Below, one piece after another: positions 32,173 through 42,037 of a stretch of DNA of 64,000 bases. The stretch is from Marinobacter sp. F3R08 (lineage in GTDB: Bacteria; Pseudomonadota; Gammaproteobacteria; Pseudomonadales; Oleiphilaceae). Positions within the stretch are counted from its first letter, which is position 1; the number at the start of each line of letters is the position of its first letter. The position numbers and the translations under genes are program-made. The notes beneath the pieces were generated by a model, which worked only from the letters and a program-made list of their open reading frames with translations, had not been told where the DNA came from and searched no databases. Where the stretch lies: positions 482,141-546,140 of the forward strand of contig NZ_JAHKPI010000015.1 of NCBI RefSeq assembly GCF_018860425.1. Reading direction: 5' to 3'.

Positions 32173-34814
32173 TGAATGTCGTCCAGCATTTTACAGAGAT
32201 CTTGCTGCAGGGCCCGGCATACGCCCAGATCCTGGATGGGTTCGCCGTGTTCGTCTGTTACGAAGAAAACGTCCTCTACCCGCTCCCCCAGAGTGGCAAT
32301 CTTGGCGTTGCTCAGGCGCACTCGATGCTCAAGCAGCACCTGGCCAATTCGCGCCAAAAGACCGGGGCGGTCGGGTGTGATTACTTCCATCACCGTGCGT
32401 TGGTTGATGGTGTCATTGGATAGCGTAACTTCAGTCGGGAAAGCGAAGTGTTTCAGTTGTCGTGGCGTGCGCCGGTGGATGATGTCCGGATAGTCCTCGG
32501 GGTCATCCAGTTCCTCGATCAGGCGCGAACGCACCCGGTCTTTGCGCGCGGGGTCGGTGCCCAGAGGCTGGCCTTTTTCATCCAGTACCACGTAGGAGCT
32601 GATCGAGTAGGGGCCTTCGCTGGAGCTGATGCGGGCGTCCACAATGTTCAGGTTCAGCTGCTCAAGTACCGCAGTCGTTGCGGCAAACAGCGCAACCCGA
32701 TCTTTCATGTAGATAATGATCTGGGAGTAGCCATCGGTGGGGCCGCCCCTGGTATCCCGGATGAGAACCAGTGGATCAGGGTTGTCACCGTGGCGGATGA
32801 TCGCCGCGGTTTGCCAGGCGATGTCGACAGTGGAATCCTGGAGGAAGTAGTCCTCATCCACGGTGTCCCAGATGGCATCGACCTGGTCATCTGTCATGTT
32901 CTGGGCATGCAGGATCTCGCGGGCTTCGGACTGGGTAGCGCGAACCCATTCCTGCCGGTCAATGGGGGTCTCCGTACCGCGGCGCAAGGCCCGTTTGGCT
33001 TCAATATAAAGCTGGCGTAAGAGGGAGGCGCGCCATGTGTTCCAGAGTTTGGGGTTGGTGGCGCTGATGTCACACACGGTCAGCACGTACAGGTAGTCCA
33101 GGTGCGCCTGGCTGGGTACTGCCTGGGCAAAGCCATGGATAATGTCAGGATCGGAAATGTCTTTACGCTGCGCCGTCATGGACATCAACAGGTGATTTTC
33201 CACCAGCCAGGAAATGAGCTGGGTGTCTCGTTCGCTTAAGTGATGTCGCTCGCAGAAAGCCTCGGCGTCGATCGCACCGAGTTCCGAATGATCGCCGCCC
33301 CGGCCTTTGGCTACATCGTGGTATAGACCCGCAATGTAGAGGGTTTCCAGTTTCGGTAGCCGGTGGATAAGGCGTGAGGCGAGGGGGTACTCGGTGCGGG
33401 CATCGGCACCGCTCAACCGTACCATGTTGCGGATGACTCGCATGGTGTGAGCATCCACAGTGTAAATGTGAAACAGATCATGCTGCATCTGGCCGATGAT
33501 CTGGCCGAATTCCGGCAGGTAGCGGCCCAGTACGTTGTATTTCTTCATGGCAGACAGGGTCTGATCCAGAGCATGGGGCGTTCTGAGCAGTTCCATGAAC
33601 AACGTGGTGACAGCAAGGTCAGCTCGGAAGGCATCATCGACCAGGTGCCGGTGCGCACGCAGGGACCGGATGGTCGTTGCGCGGATGCCTTTGATCCCGG
33701 GGTGTTGCGCCATCAGCACAAAGATTTCCATGATGGCGTAGGGAGCGTAAGCAAAAACCTGATTGTTAACCGCTTCAATATAGTTGTTTCGAATCTGGAA
33801 GCGTTTGTTGATCGGCTGGATAGAGTCTTCGGAAGGGCTCCCGAGAATCGCTTCGTCGTAATATTGCAGGATTACATCGGCAAGCTCTGCCAGAGCGAGA
33901 ACTGTGCGGTAGTATGATTGCATCATCAATTCAACGCCCAGTCGTTCGTCCTCATCCTTGTAGCCGAGCATCTCGGCCAGGGCGCGCTGGTGGTCAAACA
34001 GGAGTCGGTTTTCATTGCGATCTGCCAGCAGTTGCAGGCCATATCGCAGCCGCCAAAGGAAGGTCTCGCCCTGCAACAGGATCTGGTGCTCTTCCTCGGT
34101 GAGAATGCTGAATCGGGTCAGGTCTGCAATATTCTGCAGCCCAAAATGTCGCTTGGTGATCCAGCCAATGGTCTGGATGTCACGTAAAGCGCCCGGCGAG
34201 CCTTTAACGTTTGGTTCAAGGTTGTATTCGGTGTCGCCGTATTTCTCGTGTCGTTGCTGTTGCTCTTCGCGTTTGGCGATAAAGTAATCGCGATCCGTGC
34301 TGATGTCGTCGGAGTATACTCGTTCGCTCAGTTCCGCGCGCAGCACATCGGGGCCGGCGATGGTGCGGGTTTCCAGCAAATTCGTCAGAATCGTAATATC
34401 TTCACGGGCCGCTGCCTTGTTCTCGTCGATACTGCGGACACTGTGGCCAATGTCCAGTCGCAGATCCCAGAGCAGAGTGATGAAGGCACCGAGGTCTTCA
34501 TGCCAGCTGTCTTCTATGCCGCTTCGGGTGAGAATAAGCAGGTCGATGTCGGAATGAGGATGAAGTTCTCCACGACCATAACCACCCACTGCTATCAGGG
34601 CAATATCGGGCGAGCTGGCAAAGGGGTAACGGTTCCAGATCAGTCTGAGAACAGTATCGACGGTGTCAGCTCTTGAGTGTACGAGAGCGCGAACATCGGC
34701 ACCCTGCCGGAAGGCCTCGGCATCGGCGTTGTATCTCCCCTCCAACAGCTCCCGTGCGGCTTTTACCGGAGAAAGTTCGTTACTGATGCGTAATTCCAGC
34801 TCGCTTTGGTCCAC
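32169..34814 (-). CDS. glnD: Bifunctional uridylyltransferase/uridylyl-removing enzyme GlnD
   Basis: An 881-residue sensor of glutamine that uridylylates and deuridylylates the PII protein. Domains in order: nucleotidyltransferase with GGYGRGELHPHSDIDLLIL (about residues 75-93), GlnD linker, HD phosphohydrolase with GLYHDVAKGRGGDHSELGA, and two C-terminal ACT domains. The length matches typical GlnD (about 890). The stop codon of map lies immediately before its start (1 nt apart), and its stop overlaps dapC by 4 nt. Confidence 0.96.
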   Translation of the reverse strand: MDQSELELRISNELSPVKAARELLEGRYNADAEAFRQGADVRALVHSRADTVDTVLRLIWNRYPFASSPDIALIAVGGYGRGELHPHSDIDLLILTRSGIEDSWHEDLGAFITLLWDLRLDIGHSVRSIDENKAAAREDITILTNLLETRTIAGPDVLRAELSERVYSDDISTDRDYFIAKREEQQQRHEKYGDTEYNLEPNVKGSPGALRDIQTIGWITKRHFGLQNIADLTRFSILTEEEHQILLQGETFLWRLRYGLQLLADRNENRLLFDHQRALAEMLGYKDEDERLGVELMMQSYYRTVLALAELADVILQYYDEAILGSPSEDSIQPINKRFQIRNNYIEAVNNQVFAYAPYAIMEIFVLMAQHPGIKGIRATTIRSLRAHRHLVDDAFRADLAVTTLFMELLRTPHALDQTLSAMKKYNVLGRYLPEFGQIIGQMQHDLFHIYTVDAHTMRVIRNMVRLSGADARTEYPLASRLIHRLPKLETLYIAGLYHDVAKGRGGDHSELGAIDAEAFCERHHLSERDTQLISWLVENHLLMSMTAQRKDISDPDIIHGFAQAVPSQAHLDYLYVLTVCDISATNPKLWNTWRASLLRQLYIEAKRALRRGTETPIDRQEWVRATQSEAREILHAQNMTDDQVDAIWDTVDEDYFLQDSTVDIAWQTAAIIRHGDNPDPLVLIRDTRGGPTDGYSQIIIYMKDRVALFAATTAVLEQLNLNIVDARISSSEGPYSISSYVVLDEKGQPLGTDPARKDRVRSRLIEELDDPEDYPDIIHRRTPRQLKHFAFPTEVTLSNDTINQRTVMEVITPDRPGLLARIGQVLLEHRVRLSNAKIATLGERVEDVFFVTDEHGEPIQDLGVCRALQQDLCKMLDDIQ

Positions 34815-35585
34815 TTAGAAGGACTCTTCCTTTCGCTTGGTGAGAACCTCGTGGCCATCTGCAGTCACAAGAATGGTGTGCTCCCATTGTGCCGACAACT
34901 TGTGATCTTTGGTCACGACAGTCCAGCCATCGGGTAACAGCTTGGTCTGGTACTTGCCCTGATTGATCATCGGTTCGATGGTAAAGATCATGCCTTCCTG
35001 CAGCTCCATCCCGGTGCCCGGTTTTCCATAATGCATTACCTGGGGCTCTTCGTGAAACACTGCGCCGATGCCATGACCACAGTAGTCGCGAACAACAGAG
35101 TAACGGTGTTTCTCAGCATGTTGCTGAATGACGTGCCCGATGTCGCCCAGGCGGGTTCCCGGCTTTACAAGCTCGATACCTTTATACAGACATTCCTGGG
35201 TGATCTGGATCAGACGCTCGCTACCTGGCTTGGGCTTGCCCACGATCCACATCTTGCTGGTGTCGCCGTGGTAGCCATCCTTTATGACCGTGACATCAAT
35301 ATTGAGAATGTCTCCGTCTTTCAGGATCTTCTTTTCGGAAGGGATGCCGTGGCATATGACGTGGTTGACCGAGGTGCAGATAGACTTCGGGAACCCTTTG
35401 TAATTGAGCGGTGCCGGGATGCAGTCCTGCTCGTTAACAATATAGTCGTGGCATATCCGGTTGAGTTCTTCTGTGGATACGCCGGGCTTGACGTGCTCGC
35501 CGATCATCTCGAGGACTTCTGCCGCCAGGCGCCCTGCGACGCGCATCTTTTCGATTTCTTCCGGAGTCTTGATCGATACCTGCAT
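34815..35585 (-). CDS. map: Methionine aminopeptidase, type I
   Basis: A 256-residue type I MetAP that removes the initiator methionine from new proteins. The five metal ligands lie in NIDVTVIKDGYHGDTSKMW, GHGIGAVFHEEPQVMHYG and FTIEPMINQG, and EHTILVTADGHEVLT contains the last glutamate. The frame continues to 35645, but the start at 35585 (MQVSIKTPEEIEKMR) is that of the family and has GGGAAG just upstream. It is the first gene of the minus-strand operon and divergent from rpsB, which is the standard arrangement in gammaproteobacteria. Confidence 0.96.
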   Translation of the reverse strand: MQVSIKTPEEIEKMRVAGRLAAEVLEMIGEHVKPGVSTEELNRICHDYIVNEQDCIPAPLNYKGFPKSICTSVNHVICHGIPSEKKILKDGDILNIDVTVIKDGYHGDTSKMWIVGKPKPGSERLIQITQECLYKGIELVKPGTRLGDIGHVIQQHAEKHRYSVVRDYCGHGIGAVFHEEPQVMHYGKPGTGMELQEGMIFTIEPMINQGKYQTKLLPDGWTVVTKDHKLSAQWEHTILVTADGHEVLTKRKEESF

Positions 35586-35688
35586 TGGGCTTCCCGTTGA
35601 TTTGTGCCAAACCGGCATTTTAAGGGGCGAGCTGCCCGGGTACAAGGAAGTGAGCTCTCAAAAATAATGGCGTTTGGTCGCCCGTTTA

Positions 35689-35697
35689 TGATATAAA
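35689..35697 (+). promoter_or_regulatory. Extended -10 promoter for rpsB-tsf
   Basis: TGATATAAA matches the extended -10 form TGnTATAAT, about 144 nt before the rpsB ATG. The bases after it (CGCGCCCGCC, from 35698) are GC-rich, as in the discriminators of stringently controlled ribosomal promoters. There is no convincing -35. Prediction. Confidence 0.55.
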
Positions 35698-35704
35698 CGC
35701 GCCC

Positions 35705-35840
35705 GCCGGAAACGAATCCGGAAAATTCACACACGTGTCGGCACGTTATCCCAGGGTGCCTGCTTCTCTTTATTAAGGGTGGTCAGGTTGGGGTAATCGG
35801 ATACGTGGAGGACTAACCCGAAGCTAAAAAGGTAATTATC
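35705..35840 (+). promoter_or_regulatory. rpsB 5' leader, possible S2 autoregulatory region
   Basis: The probable transcript carries a leader of about 136 nt. It contains a hairpin ACGTG-TCGG-CACGT (35733-35746), a GGTTGGGG run (35787-35793 area) and a GGAGGACTAACCCG segment just before the AAGGT ribosome site. S2 represses its own mRNA through the leader in gammaproteobacteria, so this region is the natural candidate. The fold itself was not computed. Confidence 0.35.
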
Positions 35841-36593
35841 ATGGCTCAGGTAAATATGCGTGACCTGCTCAAAGCAGGTGCTCACTTCGGTCACCAGACT
35901 CGCTACTGGAACCCGAAAATGTCGAAGTTCATCTTCGGCGCCCGTAACAAGATTCATATCATCAACCTTGAGCAGACTGTTCCTGCCATGAATGACGCAC
36001 TGAAAGTCGTTCAGCAGCTGGCAGAAAGCAAAAACAAGATCCTGTTCGTTGGTACCAAGCGTGCCGCGGCCAAGATTATCAAGGAAGAGGCCGAGCGTTC
36101 CGGTCAGCCGTTCGTTAACCACCGCTGGCTCGGTGGCATGCTGACGAACTACAAGACCATTCGTCAGTCTATCCGTCGCTACCGTGACCTGGAAGCCCAG
36201 AGCCAAGACGGTACCTTCGACAAGCTGACCAAGAAAGAAGCTCTGGATCGTACCCGTGAAATGGACCGTCTTGAGCGCTCCATCGGTGGTATCAAGGATA
36301 TGGGTGGTCTGCCGGACGCCATGTTCGTGATTGACGTTGACCATGAGCGTATCGCCATCAAGGAAGCCAACAAGCTGGGTATCCCTGTTATCGGTGTGGT
36401 CGATACCAACAGTGATCCGGACGGTGTTGATTACGTGATTCCGGGCAACGATGACGCCATTCGCGCGATCCAGATCTACGTGAAGGCCGTTGCTGACACC
36501 TGCCTCGAAGCATCACAGTCTGCCGGTGCCGGCGCTGATGAGTTCGTAGAAGTCAGCGAAAACGCTGAAGGCACTGCTCCCGCCGCTGAGTAA
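35841..36593 (+). CDS. rpsB: 30S ribosomal protein S2
   Basis: A 250-residue S2 protein with the typical start [20 protein letters not shown] and the [19 protein letters not shown] segment; the coiled-coil region spans about 100-160. It is a late-assembling small-subunit protein that holds S1 on the ribosome. AAGGT precedes the ATG by 7 nt. It leads the rpsB-tsf transcript, and its acidic C-terminal tail is somewhat longer than E. coli S2 (241). Confidence 0.98.
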   Translation: MAQVNMRDLLKAGAHFGHQTRYWNPKMSKFIFGARNKIHIINLEQTVPAMNDALKVVQQLAESKNKILFVGTKRAAAKIIKEEAERSGQPFVNHRWLGGMLTNYKTIRQSIRRYRDLEAQSQDGTFDKLTKKEALDRTREMDRLERSIGGIKDMGGLPDAMFVIDVDHERIAIKEANKLGIPVIGVVDTNSDPDGVDYVIPGNDDAIRAIQIYVKAVADTCLEASQSAGAGADEFVEVSENAEGTAPAAE

Positions 36594-36621
36594 TGTTTTA
36601 CCTTCACGTTTGAGATGTAAG

Positions 36622-36648
36622 GCGTGCCCCGAGTCACTTCGGGCACGC
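36622..36648 (+). terminator. Hairpin between rpsB and tsf (attenuator-like)
   Basis: GCGTGCCC pairs with GGGCACGC around an 11-nt loop, 28 nt after the rpsB stop. A weak TTCCCC follows instead of a T tract, so it may thin out transcription into tsf or protect the mRNA end rather than fully stop it. Confidence 0.5.
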
Positions 36649-36685
36649 TTCCCCACCGAATTCGGAACAGTTGAGAGGATTGAAC

Positions 36686-37555
36686 ATGGCTGCAATTACC
36701 GCTGCAATGGTCAAAGAGCTGCGTGAGCGCACGGGCCTTGGCATGATGGAGTGCAAAAAAGCACTCGTGGAAGCCGAGGGCAGTGTTGACGCTGCAATCG
36801 AAGAGTTGCGCAAGTCTTCCGGTCTGAAGGCTGCCAAGAAAGCCGGCCGGACTGCCGCTGAAGGCGCGTCACTGATCAAGATTTCTGACGATAATACCGT
36901 TGCTTACATCCTGGAAGTTAACTCTGAGACGGACTTCGTAGCTCGGGATGACAACTTCCTGAACTTTGCGAATGATGTGCTGAGCGTTGCCTTTGAAAAG
37001 GGTGAGTCAGATGTCAGCAAGCTGATGGAAGGCGATCTGGAAGCGAAGCGTGAAGCTCTGGTTCAGAAGATTGGCGAAAACATCACCGTACGTCGCATCG
37101 TCAAGATTGAAGGCCCGGTTGTTGGTGGCTATGTCCACAGCAACAGCAAGATTGCTTCCGTTGTTGCTCTGACTGCTGGCGATCCTGAAGTGGCTCGCGA
37201 TATTGCCATGCACGCTGCTGCCGTTAATCCGCGTGTTGGCAAGCCTGAAGAGATGCCGGCTGAAGAGCTGGAGAAAGAGAAAGAAGTGATCAAGGCCCAG
37301 CCGGATATGGAAGGCAAGCCCGCGGAAATCGTCGAGAAGATGATGGGCGGTCGGATCAAGAAGTTCCTCAAGGAAAACAGCCTTGTTGAGCAGCCTTTTG
37401 TCAAAAATCCTGACCAGACCGTAGGCGAGCTGATCAAGTCCGCCGGTGGCGAACTGGTTGGTTTTGTCCGCCTCGAAGTGGGTGAAGGCATTGAGAAGGA
37501 AGAAGTAGACTTTGCTGCCGAAGTTGCTGCTGCAGCTGGCACAGGCAAGGCCTGA
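36686..37555 (+). CDS. tsf: Elongation factor Ts
   Basis: A 289-residue nucleotide-exchange factor for EF-Tu. The N-terminal module carries [20 protein letters not shown] and the core [13 protein letters not shown] segment [14 protein letters not shown]; the C-terminal coiled-coil and subdomain follow. Start at 36686 ([14 protein letters not shown]) with GAGAGGA upstream matches the family; a TTG 15 nt earlier in frame was not used. It follows rpsB on the same transcript across a hairpin. Confidence 0.97.
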   Translation: MAAITAAMVKELRERTGLGMMECKKALVEAEGSVDAAIEELRKSSGLKAAKKAGRTAAEGASLIKISDDNTVAYILEVNSETDFVARDDNFLNFANDVLSVAFEKGESDVSKLMEGDLEAKREALVQKIGENITVRRIVKIEGPVVGGYVHSNSKIASVVALTAGDPEVARDIAMHAAAVNPRVGKPEEMPAEELEKEKEVIKAQPDMEGKPAEIVEKMMGGRIKKFLKENSLVEQPFVKNPDQTVGELIKSAGGELVGFVRLEVGEGIEKEEVDFAAEVAAAAGTGKA

Positions 37556-37603
37556 TCCTTCGTTTGATGCAGCAGGCGTCCAGTCACTGCATCACCTGAG
37601 TCT

Positions 37604-37637
37604 GCCACGTTAGCCGGGGTTTCCCGGCTCTCGTGGC
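37604..37637 (+). repeat. Hairpin 1 in the tsf-pyrH gap
   Basis: GCCACG, TT, AGCCGGG, loop GTTT, CCCGGCT, CT, CGTGGC form two stacked perfect stems with a small symmetric internal loop. No T tract follows. It stands 2 nt before the longer palindrome at 37640. Confidence 0.7.
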
Positions 37638-37639
37638 GG

Positions 37640-37687
37640 GCTTGTATCTGAGATACCCCTTTTTTGAGGGGTATGTCAGATACAAGC
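37640..37687 (+). repeat. 48-nt near-perfect palindrome (hairpin 2) before pyrH
   Basis: GCTTGTATCTGA pairs with TCAGATACAAGC, and after one G/G mismatch ATACCCCT pairs with AGGGGTAT around a TTTTTG loop, giving 20 paired positions. With a T-run in the loop rather than after the stem it is not a standard terminator. It could act as an RNA processing site, an attenuator or a regulator target between tsf and pyrH. Confidence 0.75.
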
Positions 37688-37739
37688 CTGCAACGGGTAT
37701 CACACCGGGTAGCAGCCAACAGACGAAAAGGGGATCATC

Positions 37740-38468
37740 ATGCCGACATCATCGAAAACCCAGCCCAGATACAAACGTGTTCTGCTCAAGCTCAGTGGCG
37801 AGGCCCTGATGGGAGAGCACGATTTCGGTATTGACCCCAAAGTTCTCGACCGCATGGCACTGGAGATTGGCGCGCTGATTGGTATCGGCGTTCAGGTTGG
37901 CCTTGTGATCGGCGGTGGTAACCTGTTTCGTGGTGCGGCCTTGAATGCGGCCGGCATGGACCGGGTAACCGGTGACCATATGGGAATGTTGGCCACGGTA
38001 ATGAACGGCCTTGCAATGCGTGATGCCCTGGAGCGGTCTAATATCCGGACCCGTGTGATGTCCGCGATTCCAATGAGCGGGATTGTTGAGCATTACGACC
38101 GCCGCCGTGCGGTTCGGGATCTCAAGGATGGGGATGTGGTGATCTTCTGTGCCGGAACTGGTAACCCCTTCTTTACGACGGATTCCGCTGCCTGCCTGCG
38201 TGGTATTGAGATTGAGGCCGATGCCGTACTCAAGGCCACCAAGGTGGATGGCGTATACTCAGCTGATCCGCATCTGGACAGCAGTGCAGAGAAATACGAT
38301 CGCCTTACCTACGACGAGGTTCTGGATAAGAAGCTGGGTGTGATGGATCTCACAGCGATTTGCCTCGCTCGGGATCACGGCATGCCGCTTCGGGTATTCG
38401 ACATGAACCGCGCAGGTGCACTGACTCGAATCGTGACCGGTGAAAAAGAAGGTACACTGATCGAATAA
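37740..38468 (+). CDS. pyrH: UMP kinase
   Basis: A 242-residue amino-acid-kinase-fold enzyme converting UMP to UDP, a hexamer regulated by GTP and UTP in proteobacteria. [20 protein letters not shown] is the phosphate/ATP segment, and [33 protein letters not shown] and [19 protein letters not shown] are the UMP-binding and catalytic regions. It is preceded by two strong hairpins and followed at 70 nt by frr, the usual order. Confidence 0.97.
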   Translation: MPTSSKTQPRYKRVLLKLSGEALMGEHDFGIDPKVLDRMALEIGALIGIGVQVGLVIGGGNLFRGAALNAAGMDRVTGDHMGMLATVMNGLAMRDALERSNIRTRVMSAIPMSGIVEHYDRRRAVRDLKDGDVVIFCAGTGNPFFTTDSAACLRGIEIEADAVLKATKVDGVYSADPHLDSSAEKYDRLTYDEVLDKKLGVMDLTAICLARDHGMPLRVFDMNRAGALTRIVTGEKEGTLIE

Positions 38469-38538
38469 ATCGCTATCCGGCCCCCCGTGAACGGGGCAGA
38501 TTCCGGAATGACATGACGAACGAATTGAGGATGCTGAC

Positions 38539-39096
38539 GTGATTAACGACATCAAAGCAGAAGCCGAAAAGAAAATGAAAAAGAGCCTTGAGTCTCTGAA
38601 CTCGGCGTTTAACAAGATCCGTACTGGCAGGGCCCATCCCTCCATCCTGGACAGTGTCATGGTGAACTATTATGGCCAGGAAACACCGTTGAAACAGGTG
38701 GCGAGCGTGAATGTCGAGGATAACCGGACACTGACGGTCTCTCCCTGGGAAAAGAACCTGATGCCGACCATCGAGAAAGCCATTATGAGCTCCGATCTTG
38801 GCCTCAACCCGGCAACCAGTGGTGATATTATTCGTATCCCGATGCCGATGCTGACCGAAGAAACCCGAAAGGAAATGGTCAAGCAGGCAAAAGCTGACGC
38901 TGAACACGGTCGGGTATCCGTCCGCAATGCTCGACGTGACGCCAACAGCATGATCAAGGATCTGTTGAAGGAAAAGGAAATTACCGAGGACGACGAGCGC
39001 AAGGGCGAGGATGAGATCCAGAAGCTCACGGATCGCTACATTGCGGAAGTCGAGAAGATGCTCAAGGCCAAAGAAGAGGACCTGATGGCGGTATAA
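38539..39096 (+). CDS. frr: Ribosome recycling factor
   Basis: A 185-residue two-domain protein that splits the post-termination ribosome with EF-G. FNKIRTGRAHPSILDSVMVNYYG is the conserved domain I segment, and RVSVRNARRDANSMIKDLLKEKEITEDDERKGEDEIQKLTDRYI (in two parts) the three-helix bundle. The start is GTG at 38539 with GAGG about 10 nt upstream, in the pyrH-frr pair. Confidence 0.97.
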   Translation: MINDIKAEAEKKMKKSLESLNSAFNKIRTGRAHPSILDSVMVNYYGQETPLKQVASVNVEDNRTLTVSPWEKNLMPTIEKAIMSSDLGLNPATSGDIIRIPMPMLTEETRKEMVKQAKADAEHGRVSVRNARRDANSMIKDLLKEKEITEDDERKGEDEIQKLTDRYIAEVEKMLKAKEEDLMAV

Positions 39097-39130
39097 CCAC
39101 CAGCCTGGGTCACTTGTAAGCGAATTGAAA

Positions 39131-39156
39131 GGCCGGGGCGTTAAAGTGCTCCGGCC
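39131..39156 (+). terminator. Weak hairpin between frr and uppS
   Basis: GGCCGGGGC pairs with GCTCCGGCC (one G/U) around an 8-nt loop, 34 nt after the frr stop. There is no T tract, so it is an attenuator or mRNA-stability element at best. Confidence 0.35.
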
Positions 39157-39170
39157 GTACAGGGGATTTC

Positions 39171-39941
39171 ATGACGGGAACTGTATCCGCAGAGATTCCG
39201 GTGTCGGCAGACAGCCGGCCCCGGCATGTGGCCATCATCATGGACGGGAACAATCGATGGGCCAAGAGCCGTCGTCTTAAGGGAGTAGCAGGTCACAGAG
39301 CGGGTGTGGATGCAGTCAGGGCAGTAGTGGAAACCTGTGCCCGCGAGGGTATTGAAGTTCTGACCCTGTTTGCTTTTTCCAGTGAAAACTGGCGTCGCCC
39401 CAAGGAAGAGGTGTCGGCTCTGATGAAACTGTTCATGTTTGCCTTGGAACGTGAGGTACGCAAGCTTCATCGAAACGATATCCGGCTGCAAATTATCGGT
39501 GACCGCACGGCCTTCAGCCTGGCTCTTCGAGAGCAAATGGACGCGGCGGAAGAGCTGACCCGGAATAATTCCCGAATGACGCTTGTGATTGCTGCCAATT
39601 ACGGTGGTCACTGGGATATTACCCAGGCGACACGTCAAGTGGCCGAGCAGGTCAGGGCCGGGCAGTTGGCGCCATCGGATATAACGGATGACCTGATCCA
39701 GCAGCACCTTAGTATTGGTGATCTGCCAATGCCTGACCTGATGATTCGAACCGCTGGTGAGCAGCGAATCAGTAATTTCATACTGTGGCACCTGGCCTAT
39801 ACAGAGCTGTACTTTTCTCCCGTTTACTGGCCGGACTTCCAGCAGGAAGAAATGCTGAAGGCTTTGCAGGCATATGCAGGTCGACAGCGTCGTTTTGGCC
39901 AGACAGATGATCAGATCGCGGCCAAGGCTCTACAACAATAA
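39171..39941 (+). CDS. uppS: Undecaprenyl pyrophosphate synthase (isoprenyl transferase)
   Basis: A 256-residue cis-prenyltransferase making the C55 lipid carrier for peptidoglycan and O-antigen from FPP and IPP. HVAIIMDGNNRWAKSRRLKGVAGHRAG contains the catalytic Asp in IMDGN, and the C-terminal LMIRTAGEQRISNFILWHLAYTELYF holds the IPP-binding RxxGExR and the conserved FxxxxPV-type end. Order uppS-cdsA-dxr is standard and links carrier lipid, phospholipid and isoprenoid supply. Confidence 0.97.
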   Translation: MTGTVSAEIPVSADSRPRHVAIIMDGNNRWAKSRRLKGVAGHRAGVDAVRAVVETCAREGIEVLTLFAFSSENWRRPKEEVSALMKLFMFALEREVRKLHRNDIRLQIIGDRTAFSLALREQMDAAEELTRNNSRMTLVIAANYGGHWDITQATRQVAEQVRAGQLAPSDITDDLIQQHLSIGDLPMPDLMIRTAGEQRISNFILWHLAYTELYFSPVYWPDFQQEEMLKALQAYAGRQRRFGQTDDQIAAKALQQ

Positions 39942-39962
39942 CGAACGAGAGCGACGTTAATC

Positions 39963-40802
39963 GTGTTAAAAACCCGAATCATCACCGCACTGATCCTTGC
40001 TCCCATCGCTATTGGCGGGATCTTCTTTCTCCCGCCGTTGGGGTTTGCGCTTTTCACCGGTGCCGTTATCACAGTAGGGGCCTGGGAGTGGGCGAATATG
40101 TCCGGCATTGGGAACCCTGCTGGCAGGATAGGCTATGCCCTCGCGACGGCTGTTGTTCTCTATGGGCTGCTGAACGTACCTGTTGTTTCAGTGCTCTGGC
40201 TGGCCCTGCTCTGGTGGTGCGTTTGTTTTCTTCTGGTTCGCAGTTATCCCGCGGGTTCCGAAAAATGGGGAAGCCTTCTGGCAAGGGCCCTTATGGGACT
40301 GTTCGTTCTGGTGCCGGCCTGGGTGGGCCTTAATCACTTGCGTACGGGCGGCTTTCAGTTCGGTGACAGTACCAATAACCTGCTTCTCATCCTCTACGTG
40401 TTCTGTGTCGTCTGGGTCGCCGATATTGGTGCTTACTTTGCTGGCCGGGCCTTTGGCAAAGCCAAACTTGCTCCTCGTGTCAGTCCCGGGAAGTCCTGGG
40501 CGGGTGTCTGGGGCGGCCTGGTTGCGGTGGGAGCCTTCGCCTTGCTGGTCAGTTTCATGGCTTCCGCAGGAGCAGGCCAGACGTTGCTTCTGGTGATTGC
40601 GAGCCTGGTTACTGGCCTGGTTTCGGTGTTGGGTGACCTGCTGGAAAGCATGTTCAAGAGGCATCGGGGTATCAAAGACAGCAGTCAATTGCTCCCTGGT
40701 CACGGGGGGATCATGGACAGGATCGACAGTCTGACTGCGGCTATTCCGGTATTTGCTCTGATCATTACCCAACTGGGTTGGCTTACAGCCGGGCAGTGGT
40801 GA
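39963..40802 (+). CDS. cdsA: Phosphatidate cytidylyltransferase
   Basis: A 279-residue inner-membrane enzyme making CDP-diacylglycerol from phosphatidate and CTP. Several hydrophobic segments are present (about 7-40, 55-95, 105-125, 135-160, 180-220, 255-275), and the family signature lies in [36 protein letters not shown] (residues about 216-255, here given in full only by position). GTG start at 39963. Stop and dxr start are 2 nt apart, so the genes are coupled. Confidence 0.95.
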   Translation: MLKTRIITALILAPIAIGGIFFLPPLGFALFTGAVITVGAWEWANMSGIGNPAGRIGYALATAVVLYGLLNVPVVSVLWLALLWWCVCFLLVRSYPAGSEKWGSLLARALMGLFVLVPAWVGLNHLRTGGFQFGDSTNNLLLILYVFCVVWVADIGAYFAGRAFGKAKLAPRVSPGKSWAGVWGGLVAVGAFALLVSFMASAGAGQTLLLVIASLVTGLVSVLGDLLESMFKRHRGIKDSSQLLPGHGGIMDRIDSLTAAIPVFALIITQLGWLTAGQW

Positions 40803-40804
40803 TT

Positions 40805-41989
40805 ATGGAAACCCGCTCTATCAGTGTTCTGGGAGCTACCGGCTCCATTGGTCTCAGCACCCTTGACGTCGTCCGGCGCCATCCGGGGCGATTTTCGATC
40901 CATGCGCTGACCGCCAGCACCCGTGCCGAAGAGCTTGCAGTGCTGTGCCGTGAGTTCCGTCCCAAGGTGGCGGTGATGGCCGATCCTGAGGCCGCTGTGG
41001 TTCTGTCGGAATTATTGGTGGATTTTCCTGACACCAAGGTCCTGGCCGGGCTGGATGGGCTGTGCGAGGTGGCGTCTGACCCTGCCGTTGATACCGTGAT
41101 GGCAGCTATTGTTGGTGCGGCGGGGCTATCGCCGACGCTATCGGCGGTGCGGGCAGGGAAGCGGGTATTGCTCGCGAACAAAGAGGCCCTGGTGATGTCC
41201 GGCAAACTGTTCATGGATGCGGTGGCCGGGGCCGGAGCTGAATTGCTGCCGATTGACTCCGAGCACAATGCGATTTTCCAGTGCATGCCGGCCGACAAAG
41301 TTAGAGATCCTGGCGGGGCTGGCATCACACGAATTCTGCTGACAGCCTCGGGTGGTCCCTTCAGGGAGCACTCCGCTGATGACCTCCGGACAGTGACACC
41401 GGCCCAGGCGTGTGCCCATCCCAACTGGTCCATGGGGCAAAAGATCTCAGTGGATTCTGCAACGTTGATGAACAAGGGCCTGGAGTTGATTGAAGCTTGC
41501 TGGCTGTTCAATACAACTCCGGAGAGCGTAGAGGTGCATGTTCACCCTGAGAGTATTATTCACTCCATGGTTGAATATGCCGACGGTTCTGTACTTGCCC
41601 AACTGGGCAGTCCTGATATGAGAACACCGATCGCTAATGGTCTGGCGTGGCCGGAGCGCATTGATGCCGGTGTTGCGCCCCTGGATCTGTTCGCCATTGG
41701 GAGCTTTCACTTCGAACGGCCTGATCTGGAACGTTTCCCGTGCTTGCGTCTGGCGGCGGAAGCTTTTAAGGCAGGTGGCACTGCTCCGGCCGTTCTTAAT
41801 GCCGCCAACGAGGTTGCTGTCGCTGCTTTTCTGCAGGGCACCCTGTGTTTTTCAGATATCCCCGTTATCATAGAGCGGACCATGAGCTCGACCGTGGTTG
41901 AGCCAGCGAACAGCTTTGACATGATCTTTGCGAAAGATAAAGAAGCACGGGCCCGCGCAAGGGAACAGATAGATCTGTTAACTGTCTGA
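40805..41989 (+). CDS. dxr: 1-deoxy-D-xylulose 5-phosphate reductoisomerase
   Basis: A 394-residue MEP-pathway enzyme that turns DXP into MEP with NADPH and a divalent metal. GATGSIG near the N-terminus is the nucleotide-binding loop; [13 protein letters not shown] and the following [27 protein letters not shown] carry the metal and substrate residues. Start at 40805, just after the cdsA stop, gives the usual N-terminus; the frame is open further upstream inside cdsA but no family sequence lies there. Also called ispC. Confidence 0.96.
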   Translation: METRSISVLGATGSIGLSTLDVVRRHPGRFSIHALTASTRAEELAVLCREFRPKVAVMADPEAAVVLSELLVDFPDTKVLAGLDGLCEVASDPAVDTVMAAIVGAAGLSPTLSAVRAGKRVLLANKEALVMSGKLFMDAVAGAGAELLPIDSEHNAIFQCMPADKVRDPGGAGITRILLTASGGPFREHSADDLRTVTPAQACAHPNWSMGQKISVDSATLMNKGLELIEACWLFNTTPESVEVHVHPESIIHSMVEYADGSVLAQLGSPDMRTPIANGLAWPERIDAGVAPLDLFAIGSFHFERPDLERFPCLRLAAEAFKAGGTAPAVLNAANEVAVAAFLQGTLCFSDIPVIIERTMSSTVVEPANSFDMIFAKDKEARARAREQIDLLTV

Positions 41990-42037
41990 TAGTCGCACTA
42001 CAAAGCTGTCCGGCTGAAGCCATCAATCAGGAACGTT

